In this document: positions 47,878 to 58,132 of the stretch, one piece after another | How the letters are laid out: each line of letters starts with the position of its first letter | Numbering within the stretch: the stretch's first letter is position 1 | From: Limonium bicolor | Lineage: Eukaryota; Streptophyta; Magnoliopsida; Caryophyllales; Plumbaginaceae | DNA: 64,000 nucleotides | Direction: 5' to 3' | NCBI GenBank assembly: GCA_023374045.1 | Contig: JAIOTZ010000242.1 | Span: 1-64,000 of the forward strand | Translations under genes and position numbers: made by a program | Notes under the pieces: generated by a model | What the model was told of the DNA's origin: nothing | Databases searched by the model: none | The model's input: the letters and a program-made list of their open reading frames with translations, nothing else

Positions 47878-49370
47878 TGTATGGTGTAAACCACGGCAAG
47901 TGTACAGGTCTATCGTAGTCAGTTTTCCTAAAGTATCCCTTCAGGTTATCGAACCAATGAAGGTAGTGTCTGGTTTGAGTCTCTATTCTAATCTAACTAA
48001 TAAACTAAGGAAAAATAAAAATATTAAATTGAGGTTTTGATTGCACAACTAAATGAATAATTAATATGAAAACGATTAAAAAGTGATCTACTGGCAATTC
48101 AAAAAAGAGGATCCTGGTTTTACAACTTCCCCCTAGTTCTTCAATTTCCTTCCTAAGTGTTTTCCTAATTCTAGATTGTAACCTCAGATCAAAATTATTC
48201 TAAAACTGGTCTCCCGCAAAATAGATTCATACTGCAATTTCTAAATCCTAACTCTCGTTATGAATTTACTAATTAACTAGTAGCGTTCAAGATTCATCAG
48301 GTTTCTAGTCAGCTAATCCCGAGGAATTACCGTCTCAAGTTTCACTGGTAGTATTTCTATGGTCTAATGAACGTCGCAGTTCTCACCTATAAGTGATTCA
48401 AACCAGAAAGACTCAAGCAATAATAAATCACAAGAGAATTCAATATTAAACAAGGAATAAAACTACAATCTGTATAGAATTTGTATTCAACAACTCAGGA
48501 AGCAAAATAATGAACTAGAGTTTCATAGTAAACCAGAATTCTAAATGACTACTCAGGCATTGCAGAAACGGAAGCAACAATAATAGAAAGGAAGAACACC
48601 ATCAAATTTGTATTGAAGATGATGTCGAGGTTCTGTCCTGCTCCGCTATCTTTGGTCTACCATGAACTGCTGTTGTCTTTCTCTCCCCCTATCTCATGAC
48701 TAGGGCTCCAGATTTTCCCACATTAGAAGATCATTCGATTCTGATAAATACATTTGATGTATATACTTTGCTTCTCTATTAGTTCAACGATGAGCTCTGC
48801 TCTGACTGCTTGGTCTGGATCTAAGTCCGGGATATATACCCGGATGTCTCACATAAGAATGTGCCGCGCGATAGAATATATATGGTCCGGGTTTACATCC
48901 GACTCAAATACCCGAACCACTCACAGAAGTTGCCCGCACGAGACAATAGCCTGGTCCGGGTCTTTTCCTAGGATGCAAACCCGGACCAGGCGCAAAACAA
49001 GGCAGTAGGTTCGCTCTGGTGTGGTCCGGGTTTATGAATCCGGACACATACCCAGACCACTCATGAATCATGGCAGTAAGTTCCTCTCGGGGATGGTCCG
49101 GATCTACATGTCCGAACAAATACCTAGACCAACTATCAAATGCACCAAAATCCTTTTTTGACTCTCGTTTGGCCCCGTCTTGATTTAAGCTCTTGGCACG
49201 TGTTTCTAGACAGTTTTCTTTAGTATTCTTTTACCTATTTAAGCATAAAACCACAAGTAAGGGGAGTTTTTCGCATATAATATAAATTAACATATAATTA
49301 AAGGAATTTATCACATAATCTAATAACATATGAATTATATTAAAATAGTTATATATGGATATGTTCCACA
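47878..49370 (-). mobile_element. Element E, right LTR (5' LTR in sense), about 1.5 kb
   Basis: It starts TGTATGGTGTAAACC next to the primer site and aligns with 41952-43440. The outer end is set only approximately (about 49364-49370), because the last 50 bases are diverged and no target duplication was found. Confidence 0.8.
48812..49140. repeat. Five tandem GGTCCGGGT...ACCCGGACC hairpin units, E right LTR
   Basis: Units begin at about 48812, 48884, 48953, 49023 and 49095, collinear with the left array. Some mutated arms are compensated (for example GGTCTGGA/GTCCGGG kept in both), others are not. Confidence 0.88.
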
Positions 49371-50357
49371 CATATCACATGTTGATAGTCTGATTTGTTA
49401 TCAGTGTAAGAAATCTTGTATAAAAATCTTAGAGTTTGATTTTAGGCTTATTGGGTTCTGTAGGTAAGATAAATATTAATGTCATTTATTATTTGTTTTA
49501 TACTGATCAACCTATAGTTGGGTAAGACAAGGATACTTGACATAACTTGTGCATTTTTATGTGTTTCTAGTCTGGTGGATGAGCTTGTGAGATAGGCTGA
49601 TGATGAGGGTTAAATTGCTAAAGATGAATTTGTTGTCTAATCTCAGGTGTTGCTCCTATGATGAGAATGAATCTTGGAACCATCTCTATTTTGAGTGTCA
49701 CTTTAATGAGACTAAGGTAAAACTTGAGTGTGTTGTTGCTTGTGTTCCATTATACAAACTGTGTTACTTGTGAAAACTCTTTAATCAATACCAATAAGAA
49801 TTTAGAGATATTCAAATTGAGAGCAAGTATTGTTGAAGGTGTGAACTATCGTAGAGATTCAAGAACAAAAATGTTTCAAATGTGTTTTTAATGTACCTAT
49901 TATTCTTTGTAAGTTGAGTTTTGTTTATGATTTCATGTGAGTTTGCGTTTAAACCTTGACGTTAATGTCATTGGTGTATTTTTGGAACATAGTCTTTTCA
50001 TTTTGAGTATTTGATGAAGTTCCTATCCTTGGTAAAAAAAATTGTAGGAATTGAGAGTGCCTAATTTGCTACATGTAACTAAATTAAATGATAGCTTAAC
50101 AACGTCGGATATCTGTTAATTTTGATTTTGTTAATTTTGATCAAAATGGAATGGTGCAATAATCCCTTGGCACATCAAACACTCGTATCCAAAAGGGCAC
50201 CCATTTGAACTCATGTGCGGTACTCCAGGGTTTGGACTATTATTAATCACCCATGGCCCACGTACTAGGACATCTTATCAGAAAACTAAATATAACCAAA
50301 GCATGTCTCTCAAATTTCCTTACCCGTCTTAGCGATCACAAACATATCTCTTACATC
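49371..50357. other. Intervening AT-rich DNA between elements E and Copia
   Basis: About 1 kb without a complete gene. Apart from the possible LINE zinc-binding fragment at 49624-49731 I see only AT-rich text with no terminal repeats. Confidence 0.5.
49624..49731 (+). pseudogene. Possible zinc-binding (zf-RVT) fragment of a plant LINE
   Basis: The plus strand encodes LRCCSYDENESWNHLYFECHF, which resembles the C-x-D-E-x-x-x-H-L-F-F-x-C core of the zinc-binding domain at the C-terminus of LINE reverse transcriptases. Only about 35 codons can be followed. The context is noncoding, so this is at best a relic. A chance similarity is possible. Confidence 0.4.
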
Positions 50358-50362
50358 TTAAG
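50358..50362. repeat. Target-site duplication TTAAG of the Copia element (left)
   Basis: TTAAG directly precedes the left LTR and is repeated at 54967-54971 after the right LTR. Accepting it sets the LTR start at TAAATGAGC, where homology between the two LTRs also begins. Confidence 0.85.
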
Positions 50363-50531
50363 TAAATGAGCTATTGGGCGTGTTAGTAAATAGTCCACTA
50401 CTAGAGTCCAGCCTGTAACGTTTTCTCTCTTATTTAGTCCAGTCTGTACATACTATAAATAACAAGATGTAACCCTACAGTAAATGACAAGGTGGAAAGA
50501 TTCATCAATCCCAAAATACCAAATTCTAGCA
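50363..50531 (+). mobile_element. Copia element 5' LTR, 169 bp
   Basis: It starts TAAATGAGCTATTGGGC and ends AAATTCTAGCA. It is homologous to 54797-54966 over its whole length with scattered substitutions. It is short for an LTR and carries an internal near-duplicate (GAGTCCAGCCTGTAA and TTAGTCCAGTCTGTAC). The start is TA rather than TG. Confidence 0.88.
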
Positions 50532-50545
50532 TGGTATCAAACACA
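50532..50545 (+). other. Primer-binding site of the Copia element
   Basis: TGGTATCAAACAC follows the 5' LTR without a gap. The first eight bases match the initiator Met tRNA complement. Confidence 0.8.
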
Positions 50546-50581
50546 CAGGCGGCGCCTACTTCCCTCTTTTTATTCTCAACA

Positions 50582-51480
50582 TTCATGGCCTCCTCAAACA
50601 TAAATACGATAGAAATGACAGTTCTTCTTCCTTTGACACTTTTATCTCAGGTTCTTCATTATCTTCCTCCTCTTCTTCGATCTCTTTGCCATCTCTAATC
50701 TCTGCTTCCTCCCACTTTCACAAACTGACCACTGAAAATATCCTTCATGGAAATGCCAACTTGAGTCCTATCTTAAGGGACATGGCACCTTTGGCTGGAT
50801 CAATGGATCTACTCCCTGCCCTTTTCCAAACTTTCAAATGGCCTCCTAAACCCTAAATACACAAAATAGAAACAATATGATCAGTTAAACCTCTTAGTCA
50901 TTACATTTGCACTGTTTGAACCTCTATTAGGACAAGTGTATGATAATGAGACTTCAACAACATTATATAATATGTTAAAGGAGATGCATGCTTCTCAATC
51001 TAGTGCTCGTGTTATGCATATTAGTTGCCAAATGATGAATCACAAGAAAGGATCAGACCCTATTGGTGAATATTACACTAAACTCCAAATTTTTGCTAAT
51101 GCTTTATCCTCTACTAGTTCTCCCATAACTGATGGAGACTTGGCACATTCCTCACTAGTTTGGGACCACGATATGATTTTGTAGTGACAAACATATCTAT
51201 GAGTGCAACCATACCCACCCCACAAAGTCTACAATCATCTTCTTGTGTATGAGGCTCGTTTGAACCATCAGCAAACTTATGTTCAAGCTCAGTCCTAGCT
51301 CTCCCTACACAACACTATCATCATTGAAGTCAACAACACTAAGGAATCCTCCAATGGCATAGGTAACTACTATCCTAGGGGCAAAGGCAACATAAATCCC
51401 CGTTCACAACAAACATCTAGAGGGGGCTACCAACATCAAAGAGGTGGCAGGCAGTAGTATACTACTTTTTCAAGCATACC
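50582..51480 (+). pseudogene. Copia gag, decayed
   Basis: Several plus-strand frames hold successive gag pieces: HKLTTENILHGNANLSPILR near 50720 (the usual N-terminal LT..N.L.W...L.P.L motif), then YDNETSTTLYNMLKEMHASQ, MHISCQMMNHKKGSDPIGEY and a TKLQIFANALSS helix in 50936-51184, typical of the UBN2/gag-polypeptide family of Copia. Stops and frameshifts separate them. A GRGNINPR-like basic spacer near 51370-51420 precedes the zinc knuckle. Confidence 0.8.
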
Positions 51481-51494
51481 TGATAATTGTCTAC

Positions 51495-52018
51495 CATGTC
51501 AGGTGTGTGATAAAAAGGGGCCAACTGCCCTTGAGTGTTGGCATAGGTTTGATTATGCCTATCAAGCACCCTCACCTAGGAGCTTCAATGTAAATGTGGC
51601 ATTAACTACCTCTATAACCTCATATCTTGCCTGGTACCCTGACAGTGGTGTCTCACATCATTTTACCCATGACCTTAGTAAAGTAAGTCTTGATTCAAGG
51701 CCCTACTCAGGAATTGAAGTTGTGCATCTTGGAAATGGATCCAGTATCCCTATCTCTCATCAAGGCACTGGCCTCTTACCAACTCCTTCTGGTGCTTTAC
51801 CTATCTACAATCTTCTTCATGTGCTTAATATCAATAAAAATTTACTATCCGTTAGCAAGTTTTGTGGAGACAATAATACGGTTTTTGAATTTTATGCCTC
51901 TCATTTTCTATTGAAGGATCTATCTACGGGGAGAATCTTACTCAAAGGGGGCATAAGGATGGTCTCTATCAATTTTCCAGAGAAGGTTCAAGTATCACAT
52001 CTCAACCTCAAGTCCTAG
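51495..52018 (+). pseudogene. Copia zinc knuckle and aspartic protease
   Basis: The frame opens with CQVCDKKGPTALECWHRFDY, the Copia knuckle followed by its usual CWHRFD, but a proline stands where the zinc-binding histidine belongs. The protease motif is WYPDSGVSHHFT (DSG at about 51641-51649), with the catalytic D-S-G kept and V for the common A. The stretch VVHLGNGSSIPISHQGTG and NLLHVLNINKNLLSVSKFC are the standard protease flap and C-terminal motifs. The frame then stops at 52018, before the GAG-pre-integrase region. Confidence 0.88.
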
Positions 52019-52037
52019 CAACACACAAATCAACTCT

Positions 52038-53354
52038 TGAAATATGGCACTATCGGTTGGGTCATCCCTCTCACAGGGTAACTAACCTAATGATAAATAA
52101 CTTTTGCTTATCTTTTTCTAAAAAATGTTTTCAACAATGTGTTCGTTGTACTATGGGAAAGCATCATGCTCTTCCTTATTCTACTACAGGGACTATTTCT
52201 AAAAAACCATTTGAACTCATTTTCCTGGATGTTTGGGGACCTGCCCCTATTTTAGCTATGGATGGCTCTAGATACTACCTATCGATTATTGATGACTATA
52301 CTAAGTTTTTTTTGCTATTTACCCTATCTGTTAAGTTCGTGTGCTCTCTGTTGTTACTAATTTTATAAGGGTTGTCTCAAACCAGTTTAATAGCAATGTT
52401 TGTGCTATGCAATTTGATGATGGAGGTGAATTTATGCCCATAAGACAGCTAGTTGCCTCTAAGGGAATTCAATACAGAGTAACATGTCCCTATGCTCATG
52501 CTCAAAATGGGACAATGGAATCGCGCCATAGACACAATATGGACAAAGGTTTGTCTCTCCTTGCTCACTCCTCTTTTCCCTTAAAATTCTGGACCTTTCA
52601 TACTATATACCTAATTAACAAAACTGCAACACCCCTCTTGCCACACAAAACACCCTTTCATTGCCTCTCTAACAAGTGTCTAGACTTTTCTCACCTCAAA
52701 ACCTTTGGGTGTTGTTGTTGGCCTAATCTAAGGCCTTATTACTGTCACAAACTCTCCTTCAGATCCACTAAATTAATTTTCGTAGGCTATGCTCCTCATT
52801 ATAAAGGTTACCTCTCTCTTGCTCTTGACACATGTCGAGTCTACACTAGTAGAGATGTTATATTTGAGGAGATTATTTTTCCAATGGCATCTCTCTCTAC
52901 ACCACCACTCTCATCAATCACTATAACAAACATCATCCCACGTGTCCCTCACATTTCTCCCACACTTACTAGCCTTAACCCTTCTCCCTTACCCTCAACC
53001 CAACCTATACCAAATCCAAGCCCTCTTACACTTTCTCCTCAACAATCCTCCTCAACTTCTCCACTCGCCTCTATTCCTTCTCCACTATCATACTCACTTT
53101 CACCTCCTACAGAACCTACCCTTGCACCTCTTTCTCATCCTTCTCCACCTCAATCCACTCATGCTATGCAAACAAGATCCAAATGTAACATTTTTAAACC
53201 CCTGGTTAGAACTGATGAGACCATTCCTTGGCCCAGATCTAACCACTCAGATACTATGCCTAAGGAACCTACCTTTAAACATGCTCAGAAATATCCTATA
53301 TGGTGTGAGGCTATGCTACAAGAGTGTCTTGCTCTACAAAACACAAAAACCTGA
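52038..53354 (+). pseudogene. Copia integrase (GAG-pre-integrase, DDE core, linker), frameshifted
   Basis: WHYRLGHPSH (from about 52044) and CVRCTMGKHH make the HHCC zinc-binding N-terminus. The DDE core follows: FLDVWGPAP with the first Asp near 52226, QFDDGGEFMPIRQLVASKGI with the second Asp, and YAHAQNGTMESRHRHNMDKG with the Glu; all three catalytic positions look present. A frameshift near 52340 splits the core between two frames. The C-terminal CYLSxAPHYKGYLSLAL-like region is followed by a Pro/Ser/Thr-rich linker (about 52910-53150) and HAMQTRSKCNIFKP, the usual bridge to RT. The frame ends at 53354. Confidence 0.88.
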
Positions 53355-53379
53355 GACCTAGTACCTTGTCCAAAAGGAG

Positions 53380-54396
53380 TCAATCTCCATGGATCCAAAT
53401 AGATCCTTAAAACCAAGAAAATATCATATGGACAAATTTAGAGAAGGAAAGCACGTCTTGTAGCTAAGGGTTACACACAAGAACCTGGTGTGAATTACCG
53501 GGAGACATGTAGTCATGTCATAAAACATATCACATTAAGGCTCCTCGTATCTATAGTTGTTGTTAATGCCTAGCCTATAACTCAACTTAATGTTCACAAT
53601 GCATTTCTCATGGGGACATCTCATGACATCTTTACATGTAATAACCCCTAATTTCGAAAACCCTATGTACCCTACCTATGTTTACAAACTCAAGAAGTCC
53701 TTATATGGACTGCAACAAACCTCAAGAGCATGGTTCTCTTAACTCTGCTACTCCCTTATTAACATGGGTTTCGCAGCCTCGAAGGCTGACTTATCCCTAT
53801 TCATCTACAGACATGGCCATGAAATCCTTTATCTTTTAGTCTATGTTGATGACCTAATTCTCACAGGTATTTCCACCTTCTTTGTCAAAAGCTTCACAAA
53901 CCACCTATCTACCATTTTTTGAATCAAGGACCTAGGAAATCTTCATTAGTTTTTGGGGGTGGAGGTCCACCGTGACTCCTCTGGCCTATACCTGAACCAA
54001 CTTAGATATATACACACTTTCCTTACAAAGGCCAAGCTTACCAACTCAAAACCCGTGCAAACTCCCATGACCACTACATTCAATCACACTCAAATTGACT
54101 TAGAACCCCACACTGATCCTACCACATACAGAAGCCTTCTAGGTGGTTTACAATACCTTGCCCTCACAAGGCTAGACATTTGTTACACTATTAATAGCCT
54201 TTGTCAGTTTATGCACAAGCCTCAACTCGCTCACTGGCAAGCCCTAAAATGGCTGGTGAGATATCTCAATGGAATTCAAAATTACAGCCTTCATCTACTT
54301 CTAAATCTCCTACAATTTTTACCGCCTATGCTGATGCGGATTGAGCTAGTATCCTCGAGGATCGTCGATCGACGACAGGGTACTGTATCTATCTAG
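53380..54396 (+). pseudogene. Copia reverse transcriptase, many stops
   Basis: RKARLVAKGYTQEPGVNYRE lies near 53445-53505 and KSLYGLQQTSRAWF near 53690-53740. LVYVDDLILTG carries the catalytic YVDD at 53842-53853. The frame 53953-54396 holds GVEVHRDSSGLYLNQLRYI, PVQTPMTT, DPTTYRSLLGGLQYLALTR and PQLAHWQALKWLVRYLNG, the thumb and connection segments. Stops and frameshifts lie between the blocks, including near 53340, 53580, 53740 and 53920. The copy cannot make an active polymerase. Confidence 0.9.
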
Positions 54397-54409
54397 GGCT
54401 GAATCCTAT

Positions 54410-54780
54410 ATCGTGGTAGTCAAAGAAGCAAGAGATTGTTGCATGGTCCACAACAGAAGCAGAATACAGGGCCATGGCCTTTGCTACATCATAACTCACA
54501 TGGATTCAACACATTCTAGCAGTATTAGGACTTCAATTAACCAAACAGCCTACGCCATGGTGTGACAATTTAGGGGCTACATACCTCGCTGCGAACCCCG
54601 TGTTCCACTCGAGAGCCAAACACATCGATCTTGACTTCCATTTTGTTAGGGAGAAAGTGACAAATTGATCCCTTCACAACACGTTCCTCTATGGTTTTGA
54701 CCAAACGGTAGATCTTCTCACTAAACCGTTGATTGCTCATCATCACTCTACGTTGCGTTCCAAACTCCGGCTAACTGAGT
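54410..54780 (+). pseudogene. Copia RNase H, decayed
   Basis: WSTTEAEYRAMAFATS appears at about 54444-54492, then [20 protein letters not shown] at about 54560-54620 and [13 protein letters not shown]. These are the conserved E, D and His-region motifs of Copia RNase H. A TGA near 54667 and other stops break it. A TLRSKLRLTEFEMRGNK-like tail passes into the polypurine tract. Confidence 0.88.
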
Positions 54781-54787
54781 TCGAAAT

Positions 54788-54796
54788 GAGGGGGAA
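54788..54796 (+). other. Polypurine tract of the Copia element
   Basis: GAGGGGGAA directly precedes the right LTR start TAAACGAGC. This supports both the plus orientation and the TA-start boundary. Confidence 0.8.
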
Positions 54797-54966
54797 TAAA
54801 CGAGCTACTCGGCCTGTTAGTAAACAGCCCACTAGTAGAGTCCAGTCTGTGAATGTTTCATCTCTTATTTAGTCCAGTCTGTACATACTATAATTACCAA
54901 TATGTAACCTTGCAGTAAATGACAAGGTTGAAAGATTCGTCAATCTCAAAATAACAAATTCTAGCA
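54797..54966 (+). mobile_element. Copia element 3' LTR, 170 bp
   Basis: Homologous to 50363-50531 and followed by TTAAG at 54967-54971. The whole element is 4.6 kb, a normal Copia size. Confidence 0.88.
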
Positions 54967-55098
54967 TTAAGGAACATCCCACCCTTCACTCTATTTCTAC
55001 GTATCGACTTATGCATACATCTCAGACTCAGCTTGGTGCCTCTTCTAAATATCTTATTCTAGAACTTGCGGAAGAATTCCTCTTATTCTTTGTCTTCT

Positions 55099-55315
55099 AA
55101 GCGCATCCACAATAATAAAAGTGGATTCCACCCACCAATAAATATTATTTTATTATCTCCTCTCACAATCTCTCTCTTACTTACCTAGGTTTTCTAAAAA
55201 GGGGTATCTTAGTTAAGAACCCCTCTCACATCCTCTCTCCTCCACTTCATCATTTTTTTTTTCTCTTTTAACATTATGGGTGAAATCCACACCATAATGG
55301 TACATCCTTGCGCTT
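55099..55315. mobile_element. Possible MITE with imperfect terminal inverted repeats
   Basis: AAGCGCA at the left and TGCGCTT at the right are perfect complements. The next 30 bases inward (…GTGGATTCCACCC and GGGTGAAATCCAC…) also pair imperfectly. The interior is AT-rich and noncoding. I see no clear target duplication, so the superfamily (Harbinger-like would fit the GCATCCACAAT end) is uncertain. Confidence 0.4.
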
Positions 55316-56931
55316 GATAGTTTCAAGGTCTTTGAAAAATATATAGCATATCGGGGAATTTTATTGCGCAAGAGAATAAAGAGATATGATGGACAAAGTT
55401 TGATTAAAGTTGTGTAAGGATTTGTTTTTGTTAGAGTTAAACGTTTACAGTTGATGCTAATTGCTGTTGACGATGATTATATAAGTATGTGTTCTCATTG
55501 ATGTTGAATGCACTACCTGAATCTATGTGAAATCACTAAAGAGGTATTGATTTCATTAACTATATTCTTAACTGCGGAGAGGTGCCTGAAATCCTTTAAA
55601 CTCAAGGCATGTCGATGCCCATCTCGCATATTCCACTAATAAGTATAAGGAGAAGAGGTGGTGAAATAACAGAGTTAAATTAAAATAGATTAATAGAAAA
55701 AATAATATAAACAACGATTAAAATTAAACTATCTTTAATTAACCATCAGAAGCTAAAAAAGAATAAAAATTCTAGTTATACCCCAATGAACTAATAAAAC
55801 AAAGGGTCTAATTCACTACGATCAATCGACCATTTCCAGCGGGTGTTTTGAAGCGATATTCTTGATTGTATAATTTTCATACATGAGAACAATCTATCTT
55901 CAAACAAGTGTGGCAACACACTAAATAATTATTCCGTTTGTTCATATCATGTTGGGTTTCTTCAATTAATAGATTTTTTAATTAGTTCTAATAAGACACT
56001 ACTAGAAATATGATTTTTGGTAACGATAACTAAACATCCTAGGTATTTTTTTCAAAATGAAAGGCTACTTTTATATTAATTAAGATGCTAAGAACACTAA
56101 GAAAACACTTACATAAGGGGAAACTAAAGAAAGCTTTAGACATTATCGTACAAAGACTCCACATCTTGAGATCAATATTCCCAAAACCATGACTAACTAT
56201 AATAGTCAAATCACTAAGGATAATCTGGTCTCATGAGACAATTGCCTAAACACTGGGTGGGAAAAACATTCTTTGATATCGATTGCCTGAAAAAGTTGAT
56301 CTATCTTCGAAGATTCACAAAACAAACCTAGAAGATAATGACCTGCAAGCATACTAGAAAAATTTCTAATAGTGATCAACTAGTTATTCAACTTACTACT
56401 AAAATAACACACATAGCCAAATCAAAACACATAATTAACCAAAGAAAGACTAAATATAAAGCATAAGTATTTGAGGATAGGGTTCTTACAAAACAAGAGG
56501 TTAGATATTCAAGAAACCCAACATGATATGAATGAACGGAAATAGTATGTTATCCTACGTAAATTTTGGATCACAGATTGGATGTCTCAAGCTTATAACT
56601 TTTTTTAAAACCTCAAGCTTATAAGTTTTTTTGGAAGATGCATCAAGCATATGATTAATCAGGAGGCCATAAGGCTAATTACAAACCAACAAGGCATAAC
56701 CATCATATTGCCCGACATATGGATTAATCCAAAGGAGTAACCCAAAGAGCAATTGCCTTGATCACCCTACACTAATCAAGTCTGATTCAAAAGTAGCACA
56801 GATAGTCTGACGACAAAGCGAGCAAAAGAGAAAGACATTACAAGGAACTAACACCATAAGTTCAAAGGATCCAGAAACAAACACTTAAGCCAACAAGTCT
56901 TCATAATAGCCAAAGTATTGAGATCAAATTC

Positions 56932-57318
56932 CTAGCCTAGACGGGCATATTTTGAGCGCGGCGTCTCCTCCCACCCATTTGGTTGGACGTCTTCCCGATG
57001 GCCTCTTAAGAATGGGTTGATACGCCAGTAAATCAAGAGATGGCGAGAGGGGTTTCTTGCCATTACGCTCTTGCATACATCGTGATAATCTGATTGTTTA
57101 TTGAGCCTTTGCACATTGATACGGTTCGTGAGCGGGGGCATAATTTGGCTTAAGGGTGCCAAAGAGAGAGCAAGAAGGGCATTTCCATCCTGGTTGGAGC
57201 GGTGCTTATGAGGCAGGCTGCTACTTCTCTTCCTTATGTGGCCCCAAGGATGTAGGGCTAGGTGAAGATCGGTAGAGATTGAGGAGTTGGAGTGCCAAGG
57301 AGGTCGGGGATGATCCAC
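56932..57318 (-). pseudogene. Possible ORF1 C-terminal remnant of the LINE
   Basis: An open minus-strand frame of 128 codons lies downstream of the DUF4283-like region. It is rich in Pro, Ser, Arg and His and has no domain I recognise. Its position fits the variable tail of LINE ORF1, but it may be a chance frame. Confidence 0.3.
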
Positions 57319-57380
57319 GACCCTGGCTTCTTAGAAATTCTCGACCAGAACGCGGGTCAGCGAGAGTTAGAGGAGAAGGA

Positions 57381-57936
57381 TCAACTGTATACATCTAGGG
57401 TACTTGCATTGTAAAGGCTTCTATTCGGGCATGTGCTCATGGTATGAGTAAAAACTCCATAATGCTTACATAGTATTGGCATATCATCATATGAGATAGA
57501 AAGTACTGTGTATTTATTGTTGATCATCATGAGCGGACTTCTTAGAATAGGGCGATGGAGGCTGATAAGCACCCTAATACGCATGTGATTAAAATCGTGA
57601 ATCTTTGGGTCCTCTATAATTCCGGTAAAGCTGCCGAGGGTGTCACCCGCCTTTGAGGAAAATCTGGAGTTTAAATGTATACGCGACACTCCATATATTC
57701 GAACCCAACAAGGGAACCAGTTGAATGCATGCTCGTTCACCGCGACCCCCGGTTGCAACCTCTAAATAGCAAAAAGCACCGTCGACCAGCCATGGGCCAC
57801 GGAAGAGCACTGTAAGCAAACCTTGCAGTTCCTCAAATTCAACAACAAAGGTAAAGAGGGCTACCTTACAGAATCTGAAGGTCCCAAACGGGGCCCATGC
57901 ACTCGTCAAGGTGATGCGAAGAGTTGAAGGAGCCAT
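57381..57936 (-). pseudogene. DUF4283 / CCHC-like ORF1 remnant of a plant LINE
   Basis: The upstream minus-strand frame has FVVEFEELQGLLTVLFRGPW followed by LVDGAFCYLE, matching the DUF4283 pattern (F.F.F........VL..GPW...). Near 57757 the match moves to another frame, which continues with FNWFPCWVRIYGVSR (the FW.R..G.P step of the family). It ends with YDDMPILCKHYGVFTHTMSTC, a degenerate zf-CCHC_4 knuckle in which the second Cys is replaced. In plants this pair typifies ORF1 of L1-type LINEs, an RNA-binding protein. One frameshift and the lost knuckle residue make it a relic. Confidence 0.6.
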
Positions 57937-58132
57937 ATCAAAGTGATGGAAAAGTCATCCAATGAGACACTGGTCCACCATGAGCATCGTAGCATTGAGA
58001 TTAGGGATCTTCATTGGAGCTAGTGGTTGAGTGATTCGAAGCTGAGGGAAGTTGTGAAATTTTGATGTGAGGTTACAGGATGAAGTGCGGACTGTAGGTT
58101 TTGATATGCAGAAGGCTACCAGAAGATTGTAA

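Larger units (their letters stand above)
56045..57936 (-). mobile_element. LINE remnant, minus strand, ORF2 missing
   Basis: The right part encodes ORF1-like pieces (57381-57936 and perhaps 56932-57318). On the minus strand the left end reads TTAATTAATATAAAAGTAGC followed by CTTTCATTTTGAAAAAAA, which looks like the 3' end and short poly(A) tail of a plant LINE. Between them no RT or endonuclease motif is visible, so the copy appears internally deleted. The outer limits are approximate. Confidence 0.5.

Noticed and set aside
52942..53361. Leu/Pro/His-rich 139-codon frame overlapping Copia integrase
   Set aside because: It is an alternative frame of the Pro/Ser/Thr-rich integrase-RT linker, which reads sensibly in the 52341-53354 frame.
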